Positions 17,225 through 26,987 are shown, counted from the first letter of the stretch. The stretch: 64,000 nt of DNA from Amycolatopsis sp. WQ 127309 (GCF_023023025.1 NZ_CP095481.1:5097001-5161000); one strand, 5' to 3'. The notes: generated from the sequence alone by a model not told the origin. Program-made: numbers and translations.

Positions 17225-17252
17225 ACGCTAGAAAGAAGGGGGGTGTGGTCAA
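17225..17252 (-). promoter_or_regulatory. Promoter of the leftward type VII substrate operon
   Basis: On the minus strand, TTGACC (17252-17247) and TAGCGT (17230-17225) are separated by 16 bases, a good housekeeping-type promoter. Transcription would start near 17218 and run into the WXG100 pair. Confidence 0.55.
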
Positions 17253-17594
17253 ACGGCACAACTGCCGGTCGTGCTGACGGCACTATTACCCACAGCGGCT
17301 CGGCTAGGCCCGCCCCGGCCCCGGGCGGGGGCGCGCTCCAGTGCCCGTCGTGACCGTCCCGGCCAGGCTGTATGCCATGGCAGACAAGGGAATCCGCTGG
17401 TCACGCACCGGTCGTGGCACCACCCGCTGTCGTGCTCGCCGGAGCGACGGCGCCGCTGTGCGTGGCGCCGGTGCCCGGGCTGCTCGTAGATGATCGCACG
17501 GTGGTCAACACGCCGATCCGGCTCCGGGAGGTCTCTGCCGAAATTCTGAGATCCGCCCGGTAGACCCGGGGGCCCGGACGGAAGGCGGCCCGAG
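17253..17594. other. Gap between the WXG100 promoter and the acyl-AMP ligase gene
   Basis: No convincing gene is seen. It holds one GC-rich hairpin (CCCGCCC 17309-17315, GGGCGGG 17323-17329) and presumably the promoter of the rightward ligase gene, which I could not place. A 63-codon open frame at 17372-17563 lacks a ribosome binding site and any family feature. Confidence 0.5.
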
Positions 17595-19058
17595 ATGGTC
17601 CACCCGCACGCTCTGCTCACCGAACTGGACCGCGCGCCGGACGTGCCCGCGTTCGAGCGGGGGGACGCGGTGACCACGCGGGCGTCGCTGAAGGAGCTGG
17701 TCGGCCGGTTCACCGCCGGGCTGCGGGCCGCCGGGCTCGGGCCGGGCGCCGGCGTCGGGATCGCCACCGCCGTCACGCCCGAGGGCTTCGCCGCGATCAT
17801 CGCCGCGCACGTGCTCGGCTGCCGGGTCGTCTGCGTGCGGGCCGGGCTGCCGGTGCCGCAGCTGCGGCACGTCGTCGAGGACATCGACGCGCTCGTGGTC
17901 GACGAGGCGACCGAGTCGCCCGAGCTGCTCGGCACCGTCGCCGGCGCGCTGATCCTGCGGATCGGGCCGGAGCTGCTCGCCGCGTACGAGGAACCGGTGC
18001 CCGCCGGCCGGCCCGAGGACATCGCGACGGTCGTGTTCACCAGCGGCAGCACCGGCGTCCCGAAGGGCGTCGCCTTCGACTACCGGGCCCTGAGCGAGGG
18101 CCGCGTCTGGCGGGCCCCGGTGCCCGGCTCGGCCCACGAGAAGCTCGGCGCGGGGTTCAGCCGGTTCCTGCTGTTCGGCACGCTCTCCAGCGCCGTGATG
18201 CTCGAACAGCTGGCGCTCTGCCTGCTCTCGGGCGGCACGGCCGTGATCCCCGACGGGCTCCCGGACTTCCCGTGGATCCTGCCGCGGCTGCGGGTGAGCG
18301 CGGCGCTGATGACCGTGCCGCGGCTGCACCAGGTCCTCGACACCCTGCGGGCCGAGGACGTCGACCTGAGCGACCTGCGGACGCTGATCGTGGCCGGCTC
18401 GCCGGTGCCGCCGCACAAGCTCGCGGAGGCGGCCGAGCTGATCGGGCCCGCGATGCACCACGCGTACGGCCAGACCGAGACCGGCATGCTGACGGTCTGC
18501 GGCGCGGACGAGGGGCCCGGGTCCGTCGGGAAGGCGTGCGACACGGTCGAGATCGAGGTCCGCGACGCCGCCGGGGCGGCGGTGGCCCAGGGGCGGGAGG
18601 GCGAGGTCTGGGTGCGCACGCCGTCGGCGCTGGCGGGCTACTGGCGCGACGAGACCACGACGGCGGAGGTGCTGCGTGACGGTTGGGTCCGCACCCAGGA
18701 CCTCGGCCACCTCGACGCCGAGGGTTACCTGCACCTGTCCGGGCGCGCCCGCGACGTCGTGATCGTCAACGCGATCATCCACTACACCGGCCCGATCGAG
18801 CACGCGATCGCCGCGCACCCGGACGTCGACCAGGCGTACGTCGTCGCGGTGCCGGACGCGCTGACCGGCGAGGCCGCGGTGGCGTTCGTGCTGCCGGTGC
18901 CGGGGCGCTCGCCGGACCTGGCCGAGGTGCGCAAGGGCGTGGCGGCCGAGCTGGGGGAGGCCGCCGTGCCGGCGCGGTTCGAGCTGGTGGACGCGGTGCC
19001 GGTGGCGCCGTCGGGAAAACCGGACAAAGCGGCGCTACGGGCGTCCATCGTGGACTAG
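17595..19058 (+). CDS. AMP-dependent acyl synthetase/ligase (ANL superfamily)
   Basis: The 487-residue protein has the adenylation motifs in order: TSGSTGVPKG (about 151-160), AYGQTETG (about 294-301), GWVRTQDLG with SGRARDVV, and the C-terminal Lys loop PSGKPDKAALR. It should activate a carboxylic acid as an acyl-adenylate and pass it to CoA or another acceptor; the substrate cannot be told. It stands alone and shares its stop (CTAG overlap) with the convergent nucleotidyltransferase. Confidence 0.85.
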   Translation: MVHPHALLTELDRAPDVPAFERGDAVTTRASLKELVGRFTAGLRAAGLGPGAGVGIATAVTPEGFAAIIAAHVLGCRVVCVRAGLPVPQLRHVVEDIDALVVDEATESPELLGTVAGALILRIGPELLAAYEEPVPAGRPEDIATVVFTSGSTGVPKGVAFDYRALSEGRVWRAPVPGSAHEKLGAGFSRFLLFGTLSSAVMLEQLALCLLSGGTAVIPDGLPDFPWILPRLRVSAALMTVPRLHQVLDTLRAEDVDLSDLRTLIVAGSPVPPHKLAEAAELIGPAMHHAYGQTETGMLTVCGADEGPGSVGKACDTVEIEVRDAAGAAVAQGREGEVWVRTPSALAGYWRDETTTAEVLRDGWVRTQDLGHLDAEGYLHLSGRARDVVIVNAIIHYTGPIEHAIAAHPDVDQAYVVAVPDALTGEAAVAFVLPVPGRSPDLAEVRKGVAAELGEAAVPARFELVDAVPVAPSGKPDKAALRASIVD

Positions 19059-19531
19059 AAATGGGTGTCGACGCCGAACTCTTCGCGCAGGGCCCGCATG
19101 TCCGCGAGGTCGCGCCCGGCCGGCTCGTAACCCTGGTGGAAGAACACCTGCTGGGCCACGGAAACGCACGGCACCTCGACGCCGTCGATCCGGCCGGTGA
19201 CGAAACACCCGGCGGGGTAAGGGAAAGTCCCGTCGGGGGCGGCCTGGACGGCTGAGCCGTCCGCGGCGAAGACCAGCGGGTGCAGGTCGAGCTCGGTGCC
19301 GCCGTCGGAGAGGACGAACCGGACCGGGCGCAGGTCGAGCGTCTCGCGGTAGCCGAGCTCGGCCAGCGCCGCGAGCACCGCGGGCTCCTGCTCCCGGCGG
19401 TGCAGCAGGTCGAGATCGCGGTGTTCGCGCGTCTGCCGGCCGAGCAGGGCGTCGACGCCCCAGCCGCCGGCGAGCCAGACCCGCGCCGGGGCCAGGGTTT
19501 CGAGCACCCGCAGGACCGTGCGGGCGTCCAT
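19055..19531 (-). CDS. Nucleotidyltransferase of the ANT(2'')/lincosamide type
   Basis: A 158-residue protein with the polymerase-beta-like signature LAGGWGVDALLG and then HRDLDLL (about residues 19-43), as in aminoglycoside 2''-adenylyltransferase-related proteins. Members transfer AMP to antibiotics, but many chromosomal relatives in actinomycetes are untested. Its start touches the stop of the DUF1905 gene (TGATG), so the two are co-transcribed. Confidence 0.75.
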   Translation of the reverse strand: MDARTVLRVLETLAPARVWLAGGWGVDALLGRQTREHRDLDLLHRREQEPAVLAALAELGYRETLDLRPVRFVLSDGGTELDLHPLVFAADGSAVQAAPDGTFPYPAGCFVTGRIDGVEVPCVSVAQQVFFHQGYEPAGRDLADMRALREEFGVDTHF

Positions 19532-19974
19532 CACTTCCCGGCGCGCAGGTCCGTGACGACCTTGGCGATCCGCCGTTGCCGGGTCTCCTCGGTCTTCGCC
19601 TGCCCGATCGGCAGCACGAACCCCTGCTTCCGGCTGTAGGACAGGCTTTCGAACCGTTTCCGGGCTTCGGGATCGGCGGCCAGCGCGGCGGCCAGGTCGT
19701 CCGGTATCTCCAGCTCGCGCGGGGCGGTGTCGAGGACGATCTCGACGTCGACGTCGTCCCCCGCGGCGACGCCCGCCTGCTCGCGGTTCTCGGCGCTGAG
19801 CGGCACGAGGAACTGCCCGCCGCGGCTCGCGACCGTCGTGCGGTAACTGTGGCCGCCGAGGGTGACGGTGACCGCGGGCTTCTTGCCGGCGCCGAGCGCC
19901 TCGACGACGTCGCCGGGCACCGGCAAGCCGGTCGCCGTCTTGCCGCCGAGCAGGACCGTGGTGCGGAACTTCAT
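19531..19974 (-). CDS. DUF1905/YdeI-type (OmdA) protein
   Basis: A 147-residue protein with an N-terminal DUF1905 beta-barrel (about 1-85, with FLVPLSAENRE) and a C-terminal YdeI/OmpD-associated helical segment (about 90-145, with FESLSYSRKQGF). The family is linked to bacteriocin tolerance in some bacteria but its activity is unknown. It leads a two-gene unit with the nucleotidyltransferase. Confidence 0.8.
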   Translation of the reverse strand: MKFRTTVLLGGKTATGLPVPGDVVEALGAGKKPAVTVTLGGHSYRTTVASRGGQFLVPLSAENREQAGVAAGDDVDVEIVLDTAPRELEIPDDLAAALAADPEARKRFESLSYSRKQGFVLPIGQAKTEETRQRRIAKVVTDLRAGK

Positions 19975-20031
19975 GGGGCGAGTATGCCCCGCGCCGGCCT
20001 CCCGGGCGGTGAGGCCGGCGCGGGGCGCGTG

Positions 20032-20745
20032 TCAGACGCCGGCGGTGGTGCGGATCCAGCTGCGGCTCGACGCGATGCTCGCGTAGTTCTGCGTGCCCTG
20101 CGGGTTCGAACCGGAGTTGTTGCCGGTGGAGCAGACACCGACCTGGACGCCGTTGTAGAGCTCCGGGCCGCCCGAGTCGCCGTGCCAGGCCGCGCCGTTG
20201 ACGCCCTGGCTCGCGATGGCCGTGCCGCCGAAGGCGTCCGTGCTGGTGCCGGTGACGCGGACGTTGGCGGTCTTCAGCGTGCTCGACGGCGGGCTGGTGC
20301 CCTGCGTGCGGCCCCAGCCGTAGATCTGGTTGGTGGACCCGGACGGCGGGTTGCCGGTGCCGAGCTTCATGAAGGTGGTGTTCACCGCGGTCGTGAGGTG
20401 CAGCAGCGCGACGTCGCCGTTGGGCGAGGCCTTCTGCTGGTCGACGACGGCGTTCGTGCCCTGCTGGAGGGTCACGTTGCCGACCTTCACGTGCATGCCC
20501 GGCGAGTTCAGGCAGTGCTGGGCGGTGAGCACCCACTGCGGGGCGATGATCGTCCCGGAGCACTCGAACCCGCCGTAGGTGGTGACGTTGTTCCAGTAGA
20601 TCTGCGCGCCCCACGGCGCGGAGGAGACGGTGCTCCCGCCGATGATGTCCTGCTGGGCGTCCGCGGCTCCCGCGGAGACCAAGCTCAACGCGGCGACAGC
20701 GGCACCCACGGCGGCGACCGCCCTCGAAGCCCTCGACATTCGCAT
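20032..20745 (-). CDS. Secreted trypsin-like serine protease (S1A)
   Basis: The 237-residue precursor has a signal peptide (about 1-30, basic start then a hydrophobic core), a very short propeptide and the mature N-terminus IIGG at 34-37. The triad is complete: His77 in TAQHC, Asp111 in DVALL and Ser191 in HGDSGGP. It is a typical extracellular actinomycete trypsin. It is a single gene with 177 bases of upstream DNA. Confidence 0.93.
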   Translation of the reverse strand: MRMSRASRAVAAVGAAVAALSLVSAGAADAQQDIIGGSTVSSAPWGAQIYWNNVTTYGGFECSGTIIAPQWVLTAQHCLNSPGMHVKVGNVTLQQGTNAVVDQQKASPNGDVALLHLTTAVNTTFMKLGTGNPPSGSTNQIYGWGRTQGTSPPSSTLKTANVRVTGTSTDAFGGTAIASQGVNGAAWHGDSGGPELYNGVQVGVCSTGNNSGSNPQGTQNYASIASSRSWIRTTAGV

Positions 20746-20922
20746 GAAAATGCCCTTCGGCCTGGTGATCCGTCCCGAGCGGGACGATCAGCCCAAGGTA
20801 AGTTGCGCCGGAATTTTCCGAAACCTACCGAAGTCGGAAAGTCGCCGACGGTGATGCGGAACTGTTCGACGAGCTGACGCGCACCGGACGGTGCCGTCGG
20901 CCGGTCGGCGATCGCGACGCTC

Positions 20923-21223
20923 GTGTCCGGGCTGATCGTGTTCGCCGCCTGCGTGGTGTGGTGGCGGCAGCCGCCCGGGGAATGGCTGCCGGAGGGGGAG
21001 GCGCACGGACTCGACGTCACAACGGGCCAGTGCTTCCTGTCCCTGACGGGCCCGAGTGAAGTCGACGTGCTGCTGACGACCTGCACCGAAGGCCGCCGCC
21101 CGCCCGGTTCCCGGCGCGCGCGTCCAGGTCATGACGCCGATCTCGGTCAGCGGCGTCGGCGGCAAGCCGCGGGCGGTCTGCTACTACCGCTTCGCGGCCG
21201 AGATGACCGCGCCCGCGCGCTGA
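20923..21223 (+). pseudogene. Frameshifted small membrane-anchored protein
   Basis: The frame starting at GTG 20923 gives a membrane anchor (SGLIVFAACVVWW) and a soluble part with two Cys up to LLTTC near 21085. The continuing coherent sequence (RVQVMTPISVSG then AVCYYRFAAEMTAPAR and a stop at 21221) is in the next frame, reached by a +1 shift near 21085-21100. In the original frame the protein runs on into basic low-complexity sequence past the neighbouring stop. This is either a real disruption or a sequencing error. The family is unknown. Confidence 0.55.
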
Positions 21224-21227
21224 GGGC

Positions 21228-22916
21228 TCAAGCCGGGCCGCAGTACTGGGCCTTCACCGGGTCGTGGTCGTAGCGCAGGCTGGTGCGCGCGAACGCGCCC
21301 AGCAGGTTGTCCCGGAAGCGCTCGAACGTCCACGGTGCGCGGACCGAGTCCAGCATCTCGCGCACCTCCGGGCAGGCCAGCGTCCGGCGGATCGCCGCCA
21401 GCCGGTCCGGGGGGAAGCCGGCCGGGGCGCCGACGCCCTGGTCCGCCACCGTCCAGATCGGGCCCGCGTACTTGTCGTGGCCGACGCGGCGGCCCGGGTA
21501 CGGCGTCGTGTGCGCGGCCAGCGGGTTCGCCAGGCCGATCGGGTCGTGGACCGCCACGTCCAGGGGCAGCAGCAGGCCCGGGCCGCCGATGTTGAAGAAC
21601 GTCCCGGTGCTGTGGCCGGCCGCCGTCGGGTACGCGTGCCAGGAATCGTCGTCCCAGAAGACGACCGGGGCGGGTTCCGCCGCCAGCTGCGGGCGGATGC
21701 GGTCGGCGATCGCCGTGAACCGCGTGAAGTCCGTGGCCAGGACCGGGTTCGCGTGGCCGCTGGCGACGACGTAGCTCGCGCGCTCGTCGGCGATGCCCGT
21801 CGCCTCGTCGAGCGGGGCCGGCAGGTCGGCGTAGGCGGTCCGCAGGTCGCCGGCGGCGATCAGGGCGTAGGCGCCCAGCGCGGCCACCGGCAGCGCCGAC
21901 GCGCGGGTGAGCCGGACCGTCATCACCGGCAGCAGCAGGCAGAACAGCGCCGGCAGCAGCATCCGGGCGTGCATGAAGTCGCCGCCCATGCGGACGACGT
22001 ACAGCGCCAGGCCGAGCCCGGCCACCACCGGCACCGCGCACACGACGACCACTCGGCGGTCGAAGGAGAAGCGCCGGAGAAGCGCCGCCACCGCGCACAA
22101 CGCCAGCGGGATCCACAGGAGGTACGGCGTGAAGAAGTCGTCCAGGTACGCGAAACCCTGGTCGCACCGCACCCTCGACGCCTCCTTCACCAGCGCGGTG
22201 TTCGGCGTCAGCAGGCCGTAGTAGCCCATGCGGAACACCTGGTACGCCAGCGGAAGCGCGGCGGCGGCCGCGAGCCAGGCCGCCGCGGCCCGCCAGCCCC
22301 GCCACTCCAGCACCAGCAGGCCGATCCCGGCGAAGACGCTGAACAGCAGGAGATCCGGCCGGACGAGCACGCCCAGGCCCACCGCGACGGCCGTCGTCCA
22401 CAGTGGACCGGACGGCTGCCGCCGGGCGCTGCGGACCAGCAGCCACCACGTGCCGCCCAGCCACAGGAGGATCAGGCCGGTCTCGAGCCCGGACGTCGCG
22501 AAGTCCCGGAACGGCGGCAGCGCGAGCACGACCAGCCCACCGGCCGGCAGGGTGAACCCGCCGCCGAGCCGGCGGGCGCCGTCGAGGGCCAGCAGCAGCC
22601 CGGCGGCCGAGCAGAGCAGCCCGGTGACCACGGCGACCCATTCGAGCGGGACGCCGGGCACCCAGCCGAACGCGGCCAGCAGGTACGTCCAGAGCGTGCT
22701 GGTGTTGGCTTCGACGCGCTCGCCGACGTTGAAGACCGGCCCGTTCCCGGCCAGCAGCTGCCGCACGGTCCGCAGCACGATCAGGCCGTCGTCGCTCATC
22801 CAGCGCCGATCCCAGGCCGCGGCGGCGAAGCCGGCCACGGTGAGCCCCAGCGTCACGCGGTTGACGAGCCGCCACGGCGAGACGGCGGCGGGTTCCTCGA
22901 CGACCACGGTCTTCAC
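21228..22916 (-). CDS. GT-C-type polytopic glycosyltransferase, AftB/ZomB-like
   Basis: A 562-residue membrane protein with about ten hydrophobic segments. The first extracytoplasmic loop has WMSDDGLIVLR (about 39-49) and ANTSTLWTYLL (about 70-80); the Asp pair is the expected catalytic site of GT-C enzymes using polyprenyl-phosphate sugars. The pattern resembles AftB, the terminal arabinofuranosyltransferase of arabinogalactan, consistent with the arabinogalactan walls of Pseudonocardiaceae. The C-terminal third is a soluble extracytoplasmic domain. The sugar and acceptor are inferred. Confidence 0.72.
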   Translation of the reverse strand: MKTVVVEEPAAVSPWRLVNRVTLGLTVAGFAAAAWDRRWMSDDGLIVLRTVRQLLAGNGPVFNVGERVEANTSTLWTYLLAAFGWVPGVPLEWVAVVTGLLCSAAGLLLALDGARRLGGGFTLPAGGLVVLALPPFRDFATSGLETGLILLWLGGTWWLLVRSARRQPSGPLWTTAVAVGLGVLVRPDLLLFSVFAGIGLLVLEWRGWRAAAAWLAAAAALPLAYQVFRMGYYGLLTPNTALVKEASRVRCDQGFAYLDDFFTPYLLWIPLALCAVAALLRRFSFDRRVVVVCAVPVVAGLGLALYVVRMGGDFMHARMLLPALFCLLLPVMTVRLTRASALPVAALGAYALIAAGDLRTAYADLPAPLDEATGIADERASYVVASGHANPVLATDFTRFTAIADRIRPQLAAEPAPVVFWDDDSWHAYPTAAGHSTGTFFNIGGPGLLLPLDVAVHDPIGLANPLAAHTTPYPGRRVGHDKYAGPIWTVADQGVGAPAGFPPDRLAAIRRTLACPEVREMLDSVRAPWTFERFRDNLLGAFARTSLRYDHDPVKAQYCGPA

Positions 22917-23009
22917 GGACAGCTCCCTGGGAAGACACCGGCACCCGCGCGCGCCCGGGAAACCGGCCGCGCCCGCGATGGCGCAGGCGGAAACTGTAGC
23001 GCGGTGCGG

Positions 23010-26000
23010 TCAGGACTCCACGGGCTTGGTCCACGCGACCTGCACCAGACCCGTGCCGTGGCGGCGCGAGACCAGCGTCCCGCGGCCCGGCGGCTGCGGT
23101 GACGGCTTGACGTCCGACAGCAGCGCGCCCTCGTCCTTGGTGCCCGACATGATCAGCCCCGGCGAGCCCAGCTCCCGCAGCCGCTGCAGCACCGGCTCGA
23201 ACAGCGCGCGTCCGGCGCCACCCGAGCCGCGGACGATGATCACGTGCAGGCCGATGTCGCGGGCCTGCGGCAGGAACTCCAGCAACGGCTGCAGCGGGTT
23301 GCGCCCGACGGTGGCCACCAGCTCATAATCGTCCACCAGGACGAACAGCTCCGGGCCGCGCCACCACGAGCGGTTGCGCAGCTGCTCCGGCGTCACCGAC
23401 GGGCCCGGCAAGCGGTTGCGCATCGCCGTGGCGCAGTCCGCGATCAGCTCCGTCAGCTTGCCCTCCGCGCCCGCGTAGCCCAGCAGGTGCTCCTCGGAGA
23501 TCGCGCCGAGCAGGCCGCGGCGGTAGTCGGCGACGATGATCGCCGCTTCCTCCGGCGTGTACGCCGAGGTGATGCCGGTCGCGATCGCCCGCAGCAGCGA
23601 GCTTTTCCCGGACTCGACGTCGCCGAAGGCCACGAAGTGGGGGTCCGCCGCGAAGTCCAGGTACACCGGGCGCAACGTCGACTCCGCGATGCCCAGCGTG
23701 ACCTGGCGGGAAGGGGCCGCGGCCAGCGTGTCCAGCGGCACCTCCGGCGGCAGCAGCCGGACCTGCGGCGCGCGCGGGCCCTGCCAGGCCTCGTTGATCC
23801 GGCGCGTCAGGTCGACGCCGCCCGCGCCGATCGTCTCCGGGCGCTGGTCCGAATCGATCCGCGGCAGCGCCGCCAGGAAGTGCAGCTTCTCCGCGGTGAT
23901 GCCGCGGCCGGGGCGGTCGGCGGGGACGTTGATCGCGACCTTGCGGTCGATCGAGGAGTCCATCGGGTCACCGAGGCGCAGCTCGAAGCGCGTGCCGATG
24001 GCGTCGCGCAGCTGGGCGCGGACGCCGATCCACTGGTTGAGCGAGACGATCACGTGGATGCCGAACCCGAGCCCGCGCGCGGCCAGCCCGGTGATCTGCT
24101 CCTCCAGCTGCTCGTACTCCTGGCGGATCGTGGTCCAGTTGTCCACGAACAGGAAGACGTCACCGAACTCGCGGCCTTCGGTGCTCTCGGTGAACTCCGC
24201 GCGGCGCTGGCGGAACGTCGTGATCGACTCGATCCCGTTGGCGGCGAAGAACTCCTCGCGCTGTTCGAGCAACGTCGTCAGCTCGGCGACGACGCGGCGG
24301 CAGCGCTGGGCGTCGCGGCGGGTGGCGTAGCCGGAGGTGTGCGGCAGCCCGGCGATCGGCGCGAGCGCGCCACCGCCCATGTCCAGCACGAACAGCTGCA
24401 CCTCGGCCGGGGTGTGGGTCAGCGCGAGCATGCCCGCGATGTCCTTCATCAGCGTCGACTTGCCGGTCTGCGGGGCGCCGACGATCAACGCGTGCCCGCC
24501 CGCGCCGGAGAAGTCGGCCCACAGCATGTCGCGGCGTTGCTCGAACGGCTTGTCCACCAGCGCGACCGGGACCGTCAGCTTCCCGTTGCCGCCCCAGCCG
24601 AGCGGGCACAGGCCGCGCGCGGCGTCCTCGCCCAGCGGCGGCAGGAGCTGGTCCAGCGTCGGCGGTTCGGCCAGCGGCGGCAGCCAGATCTGGTGCGCCG
24701 ACGGCCCGCGGCCCTCCAGCCGCGACAGCATCGCGTGGATGATCGTCTCACCGGTGCCGTCCGGCGCGACCGGGGCTTCCGAGATCTCGGTCGTCACCGG
24801 GATCTCGACCGGGGCCAGCGAGAACGGCAGCACGCCCAGCGCCTGGCCGTCTTCGCGCACGACCGTGCTGCGCGGCGGCAGCTCACCCGAGACGTAGGCC
24901 GCCTTGAGCCGGATGAGCGTGTCGGTGTCGGCCTTCAGGTAGGCCGACCCCGGCACCGGCGGCAGGTGGTAGGCGTCGGCGACCCCCAGCACCGCGCGGC
25001 TTTCCGCCGCGGAGAACGTCCGCAGGCCGACGCGGTAGGACAGGTGCGAGTCGAGCCCGCGCAGCCGGCCCTCCTCCAGCCGCTGCGACGCCAGCAGCAG
25101 GTGGATGCCGAGCGAGCGCCCGAGCCGGCCGATCGCGACGAACAGGTCGATGAACTCCGGCCGCGCGGACAGCAGCTCGCTGAACTCGTCGATGATGACC
25201 AGCAGCGACGGCAGCGGGTCGAGCGGCGCGCCGTCCGCGCGGGCCTTCTCGTAGTCCCGCACCGACGCGTAGTTCCCGGCCGAGTGCAGCAGCTCCTGCC
25301 GCCGCAGCAGCTCGCCGTTGAGGGCGTCGGCCATGCGGTCGACGAGCGCGAGGTCGTCGGACAGGTTCGTGATGACGGCGCACGTGTGCGGCAGGTCGGT
25401 CATCCCGGCGAACGTCGCGCCACCCTTGAAGTCGATCAGCGCCAGGTTCAGCGTCTCCGACGAGTGCATCACGGCCAGCGCCGTCACCAGCGTCCGCAGC
25501 AGCTCGCTCTTGCCGGACCCGGTCGCGCCGATGACCAGGCCGTGCGGGCCCATCCCGCCCTCGGCCGACTCCTTGAGGTCCAGCTCCACCGGCCGGCCCT
25601 CCGGGTTGATGCCCAGCGGGATCCGCAGCCGGTCCCGGGCCGCGCGCGGCGCCCAGGTCACGGCGGTGTCGGTGTCGCGCGGGTCGCCGATGCCGAGCAG
25701 CCCGGACAGCCCGAACGTCGCCGACATCGGCTTCTCACCGACGACGGCCGCGGGCGTGTGCAACGGCGTCAGCATCCGGGCCAGCGCTTCGGCGGCGCCG
25801 CGGTCGAGCACGTCGGGGCGGCCGAGGAAGCCGAGCCGCTGCTCGGTGGCGTCGCCGACGACCATGCCGAGCGAGTCCGGGGTGGTGTGCAGGCTCAGCA
25901 GCTTCTCGGTCGAGTACGTCCGCGGGTGCTCCGCGCCGACCTCGATCACCGTGACGCCGAGCCGGCCGTCCACGCCGATCAGCCGGGGCTCGCCGTGGGC

Positions 26001-26939
26001 GTTGCCGCCGTCGACGACGACCACCAGGTGCGGCAGGTCGAGCTCGCTCGCCGCGCGGCGGCTGAACACCGGGCGCTCGCCCAGGTCCGGGCCGAGCAGC
26101 TCGGCCAGCGCGGCCGCGGTGTCGGCGGCCAGCCGCCGCGAGCCGACGGCGTCGGACGCCGTCGCGGCCGTCGCGTGCGGCAGCCACTTCAGCCACTCCC
26201 AGTCGTGCCGGCGATCCGGCGACACGCACAGCGCGAGCCGCAGGTCGGAGGGGGAGTGGAAGGTGGCGAGCTGGCACAGCAGCGCCCGCGCCAGGCCGAG
26301 CACGTCCGGCCGGCGCCCGGCCAGGCTCACCGCGGCGAACGACCGCAGCGACAGCGCCACCGGCAGGCCGTCGACCGTCGAGTAGGTGCGGATGAAGTGC
26401 TTGAGGCTGGTCGAGGACACCGGGTCCAGGTCCTCCAGCGGCACGGTCTGCGGCGCCTTCAACGGCGTCGCCAGCCGCTGCGGCCCGGTGCCCGCGCGGA
26501 CCTGCGCGAACTGCCCGTCCGTGCGGCGCCGGTCCCACAGCTGGCCGGTCTCGACGTAGGCCCACAGGTCGGCCGGGTCCGGCTGGACGGCGACCATCGC
26601 GGCGCGCTGGCCGTCGGCGATGTCGCGGACCTGGCCGCGCAGGCCGGTGAGATAACGCTGGTAGTCGCGGCGCTCGTCGTTGATCTGCGCTTTCTTCGCC
26701 ATCCCGCCGCGGCCCAGCGACATCACGACCATGCCGCCCATGGCGCAGATGAACAACGCGCCGAAGATGTAGGTCATCACCCCGCCGTCGCGTCCGATGT
26801 AGACGAACGACATCGCGCCCATGCCGAGCATCATCGGCAGGAACATCATCAGCTGCATCATCCCGCCGGACGAGCTCTTCGGAAGCATCGGCGGCGACTG
26901 CAGCACGATCTCGGTCGGGCGCTCGGGCGAAAGGCTCAC
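23010..26939 (-). CDS. eccC: Type VII secretion ATPase EccC (fused EccCa-EccCb)
   Basis: The 1309-residue motor of the secretion complex. Two N-terminal membrane helices (about 28-48 and 54-74) are followed by a DUF-type domain and three FtsK/SpoIIIE ATPase domains, with Walker A motifs GATGSGKS (about 468), GAPQTGKST (about 820) and GDVESGKSS (about 1105). Walker B of domain 1 reads LLVIIDEFSELL. All three P-loops are intact, and the single-chain form is seen in some ESX systems. GTG 26939 lies inside an inverted repeat. It is divergent from the gene set that leads to eccD. Confidence 0.95.
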   Translation of the reverse strand: MSLSPERPTEIVLQSPPMLPKSSSGGMMQLMMFLPMMLGMGAMSFVYIGRDGGVMTYIFGALFICAMGGMVVMSLGRGGMAKKAQINDERRDYQRYLTGLRGQVRDIADGQRAAMVAVQPDPADLWAYVETGQLWDRRRTDGQFAQVRAGTGPQRLATPLKAPQTVPLEDLDPVSSTSLKHFIRTYSTVDGLPVALSLRSFAAVSLAGRRPDVLGLARALLCQLATFHSPSDLRLALCVSPDRRHDWEWLKWLPHATAATASDAVGSRRLAADTAAALAELLGPDLGERPVFSRRAASELDLPHLVVVVDGGNAHGEPRLIGVDGRLGVTVIEVGAEHPRTYSTEKLLSLHTTPDSLGMVVGDATEQRLGFLGRPDVLDRGAAEALARMLTPLHTPAAVVGEKPMSATFGLSGLLGIGDPRDTDTAVTWAPRAARDRLRIPLGINPEGRPVELDLKESAEGGMGPHGLVIGATGSGKSELLRTLVTALAVMHSSETLNLALIDFKGGATFAGMTDLPHTCAVITNLSDDLALVDRMADALNGELLRRQELLHSAGNYASVRDYEKARADGAPLDPLPSLLVIIDEFSELLSARPEFIDLFVAIGRLGRSLGIHLLLASQRLEEGRLRGLDSHLSYRVGLRTFSAAESRAVLGVADAYHLPPVPGSAYLKADTDTLIRLKAAYVSGELPPRSTVVREDGQALGVLPFSLAPVEIPVTTEISEAPVAPDGTGETIIHAMLSRLEGRGPSAHQIWLPPLAEPPTLDQLLPPLGEDAARGLCPLGWGGNGKLTVPVALVDKPFEQRRDMLWADFSGAGGHALIVGAPQTGKSTLMKDIAGMLALTHTPAEVQLFVLDMGGGALAPIAGLPHTSGYATRRDAQRCRRVVAELTTLLEQREEFFAANGIESITTFRQRRAEFTESTEGREFGDVFLFVDNWTTIRQEYEQLEEQITGLAARGLGFGIHVIVSLNQWIGVRAQLRDAIGTRFELRLGDPMDSSIDRKVAINVPADRPGRGITAEKLHFLAALPRIDSDQRPETIGAGGVDLTRRINEAWQGPRAPQVRLLPPEVPLDTLAAAPSRQVTLGIAESTLRPVYLDFAADPHFVAFGDVESGKSSLLRAIATGITSAYTPEEAAIIVADYRRGLLGAISEEHLLGYAGAEGKLTELIADCATAMRNRLPGPSVTPEQLRNRSWWRGPELFVLVDDYELVATVGRNPLQPLLEFLPQARDIGLHVIIVRGSGGAGRALFEPVLQRLRELGSPGLIMSGTKDEGALLSDVKPSPQPPGRGTLVSRRHGTGLVQVAWTKPVES

Positions 26940-26987
26940 AGCGCCGCCTCGCTGACGCTCGGCGCTCGCATTCGCGAGGGCGCTGTG
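26937..26987. promoter_or_regulatory. Inverted repeat over the eccC start codon
   Basis: CACAGCGCC (26937-26945) pairs with GGCGCTGTG (26979-26987), with inner CTCGC/GCGAG arms extending the stem. It spans the GTG start of eccC and its upstream region, so it may be an operator or a leader structure limiting eccC expression. Confidence 0.45.

Noticed and set aside
17372..17563. Small gene upstream of the acyl-AMP ligase
   Set aside because: No ribosome binding site, no recognisable feature and no coupling to the next gene.
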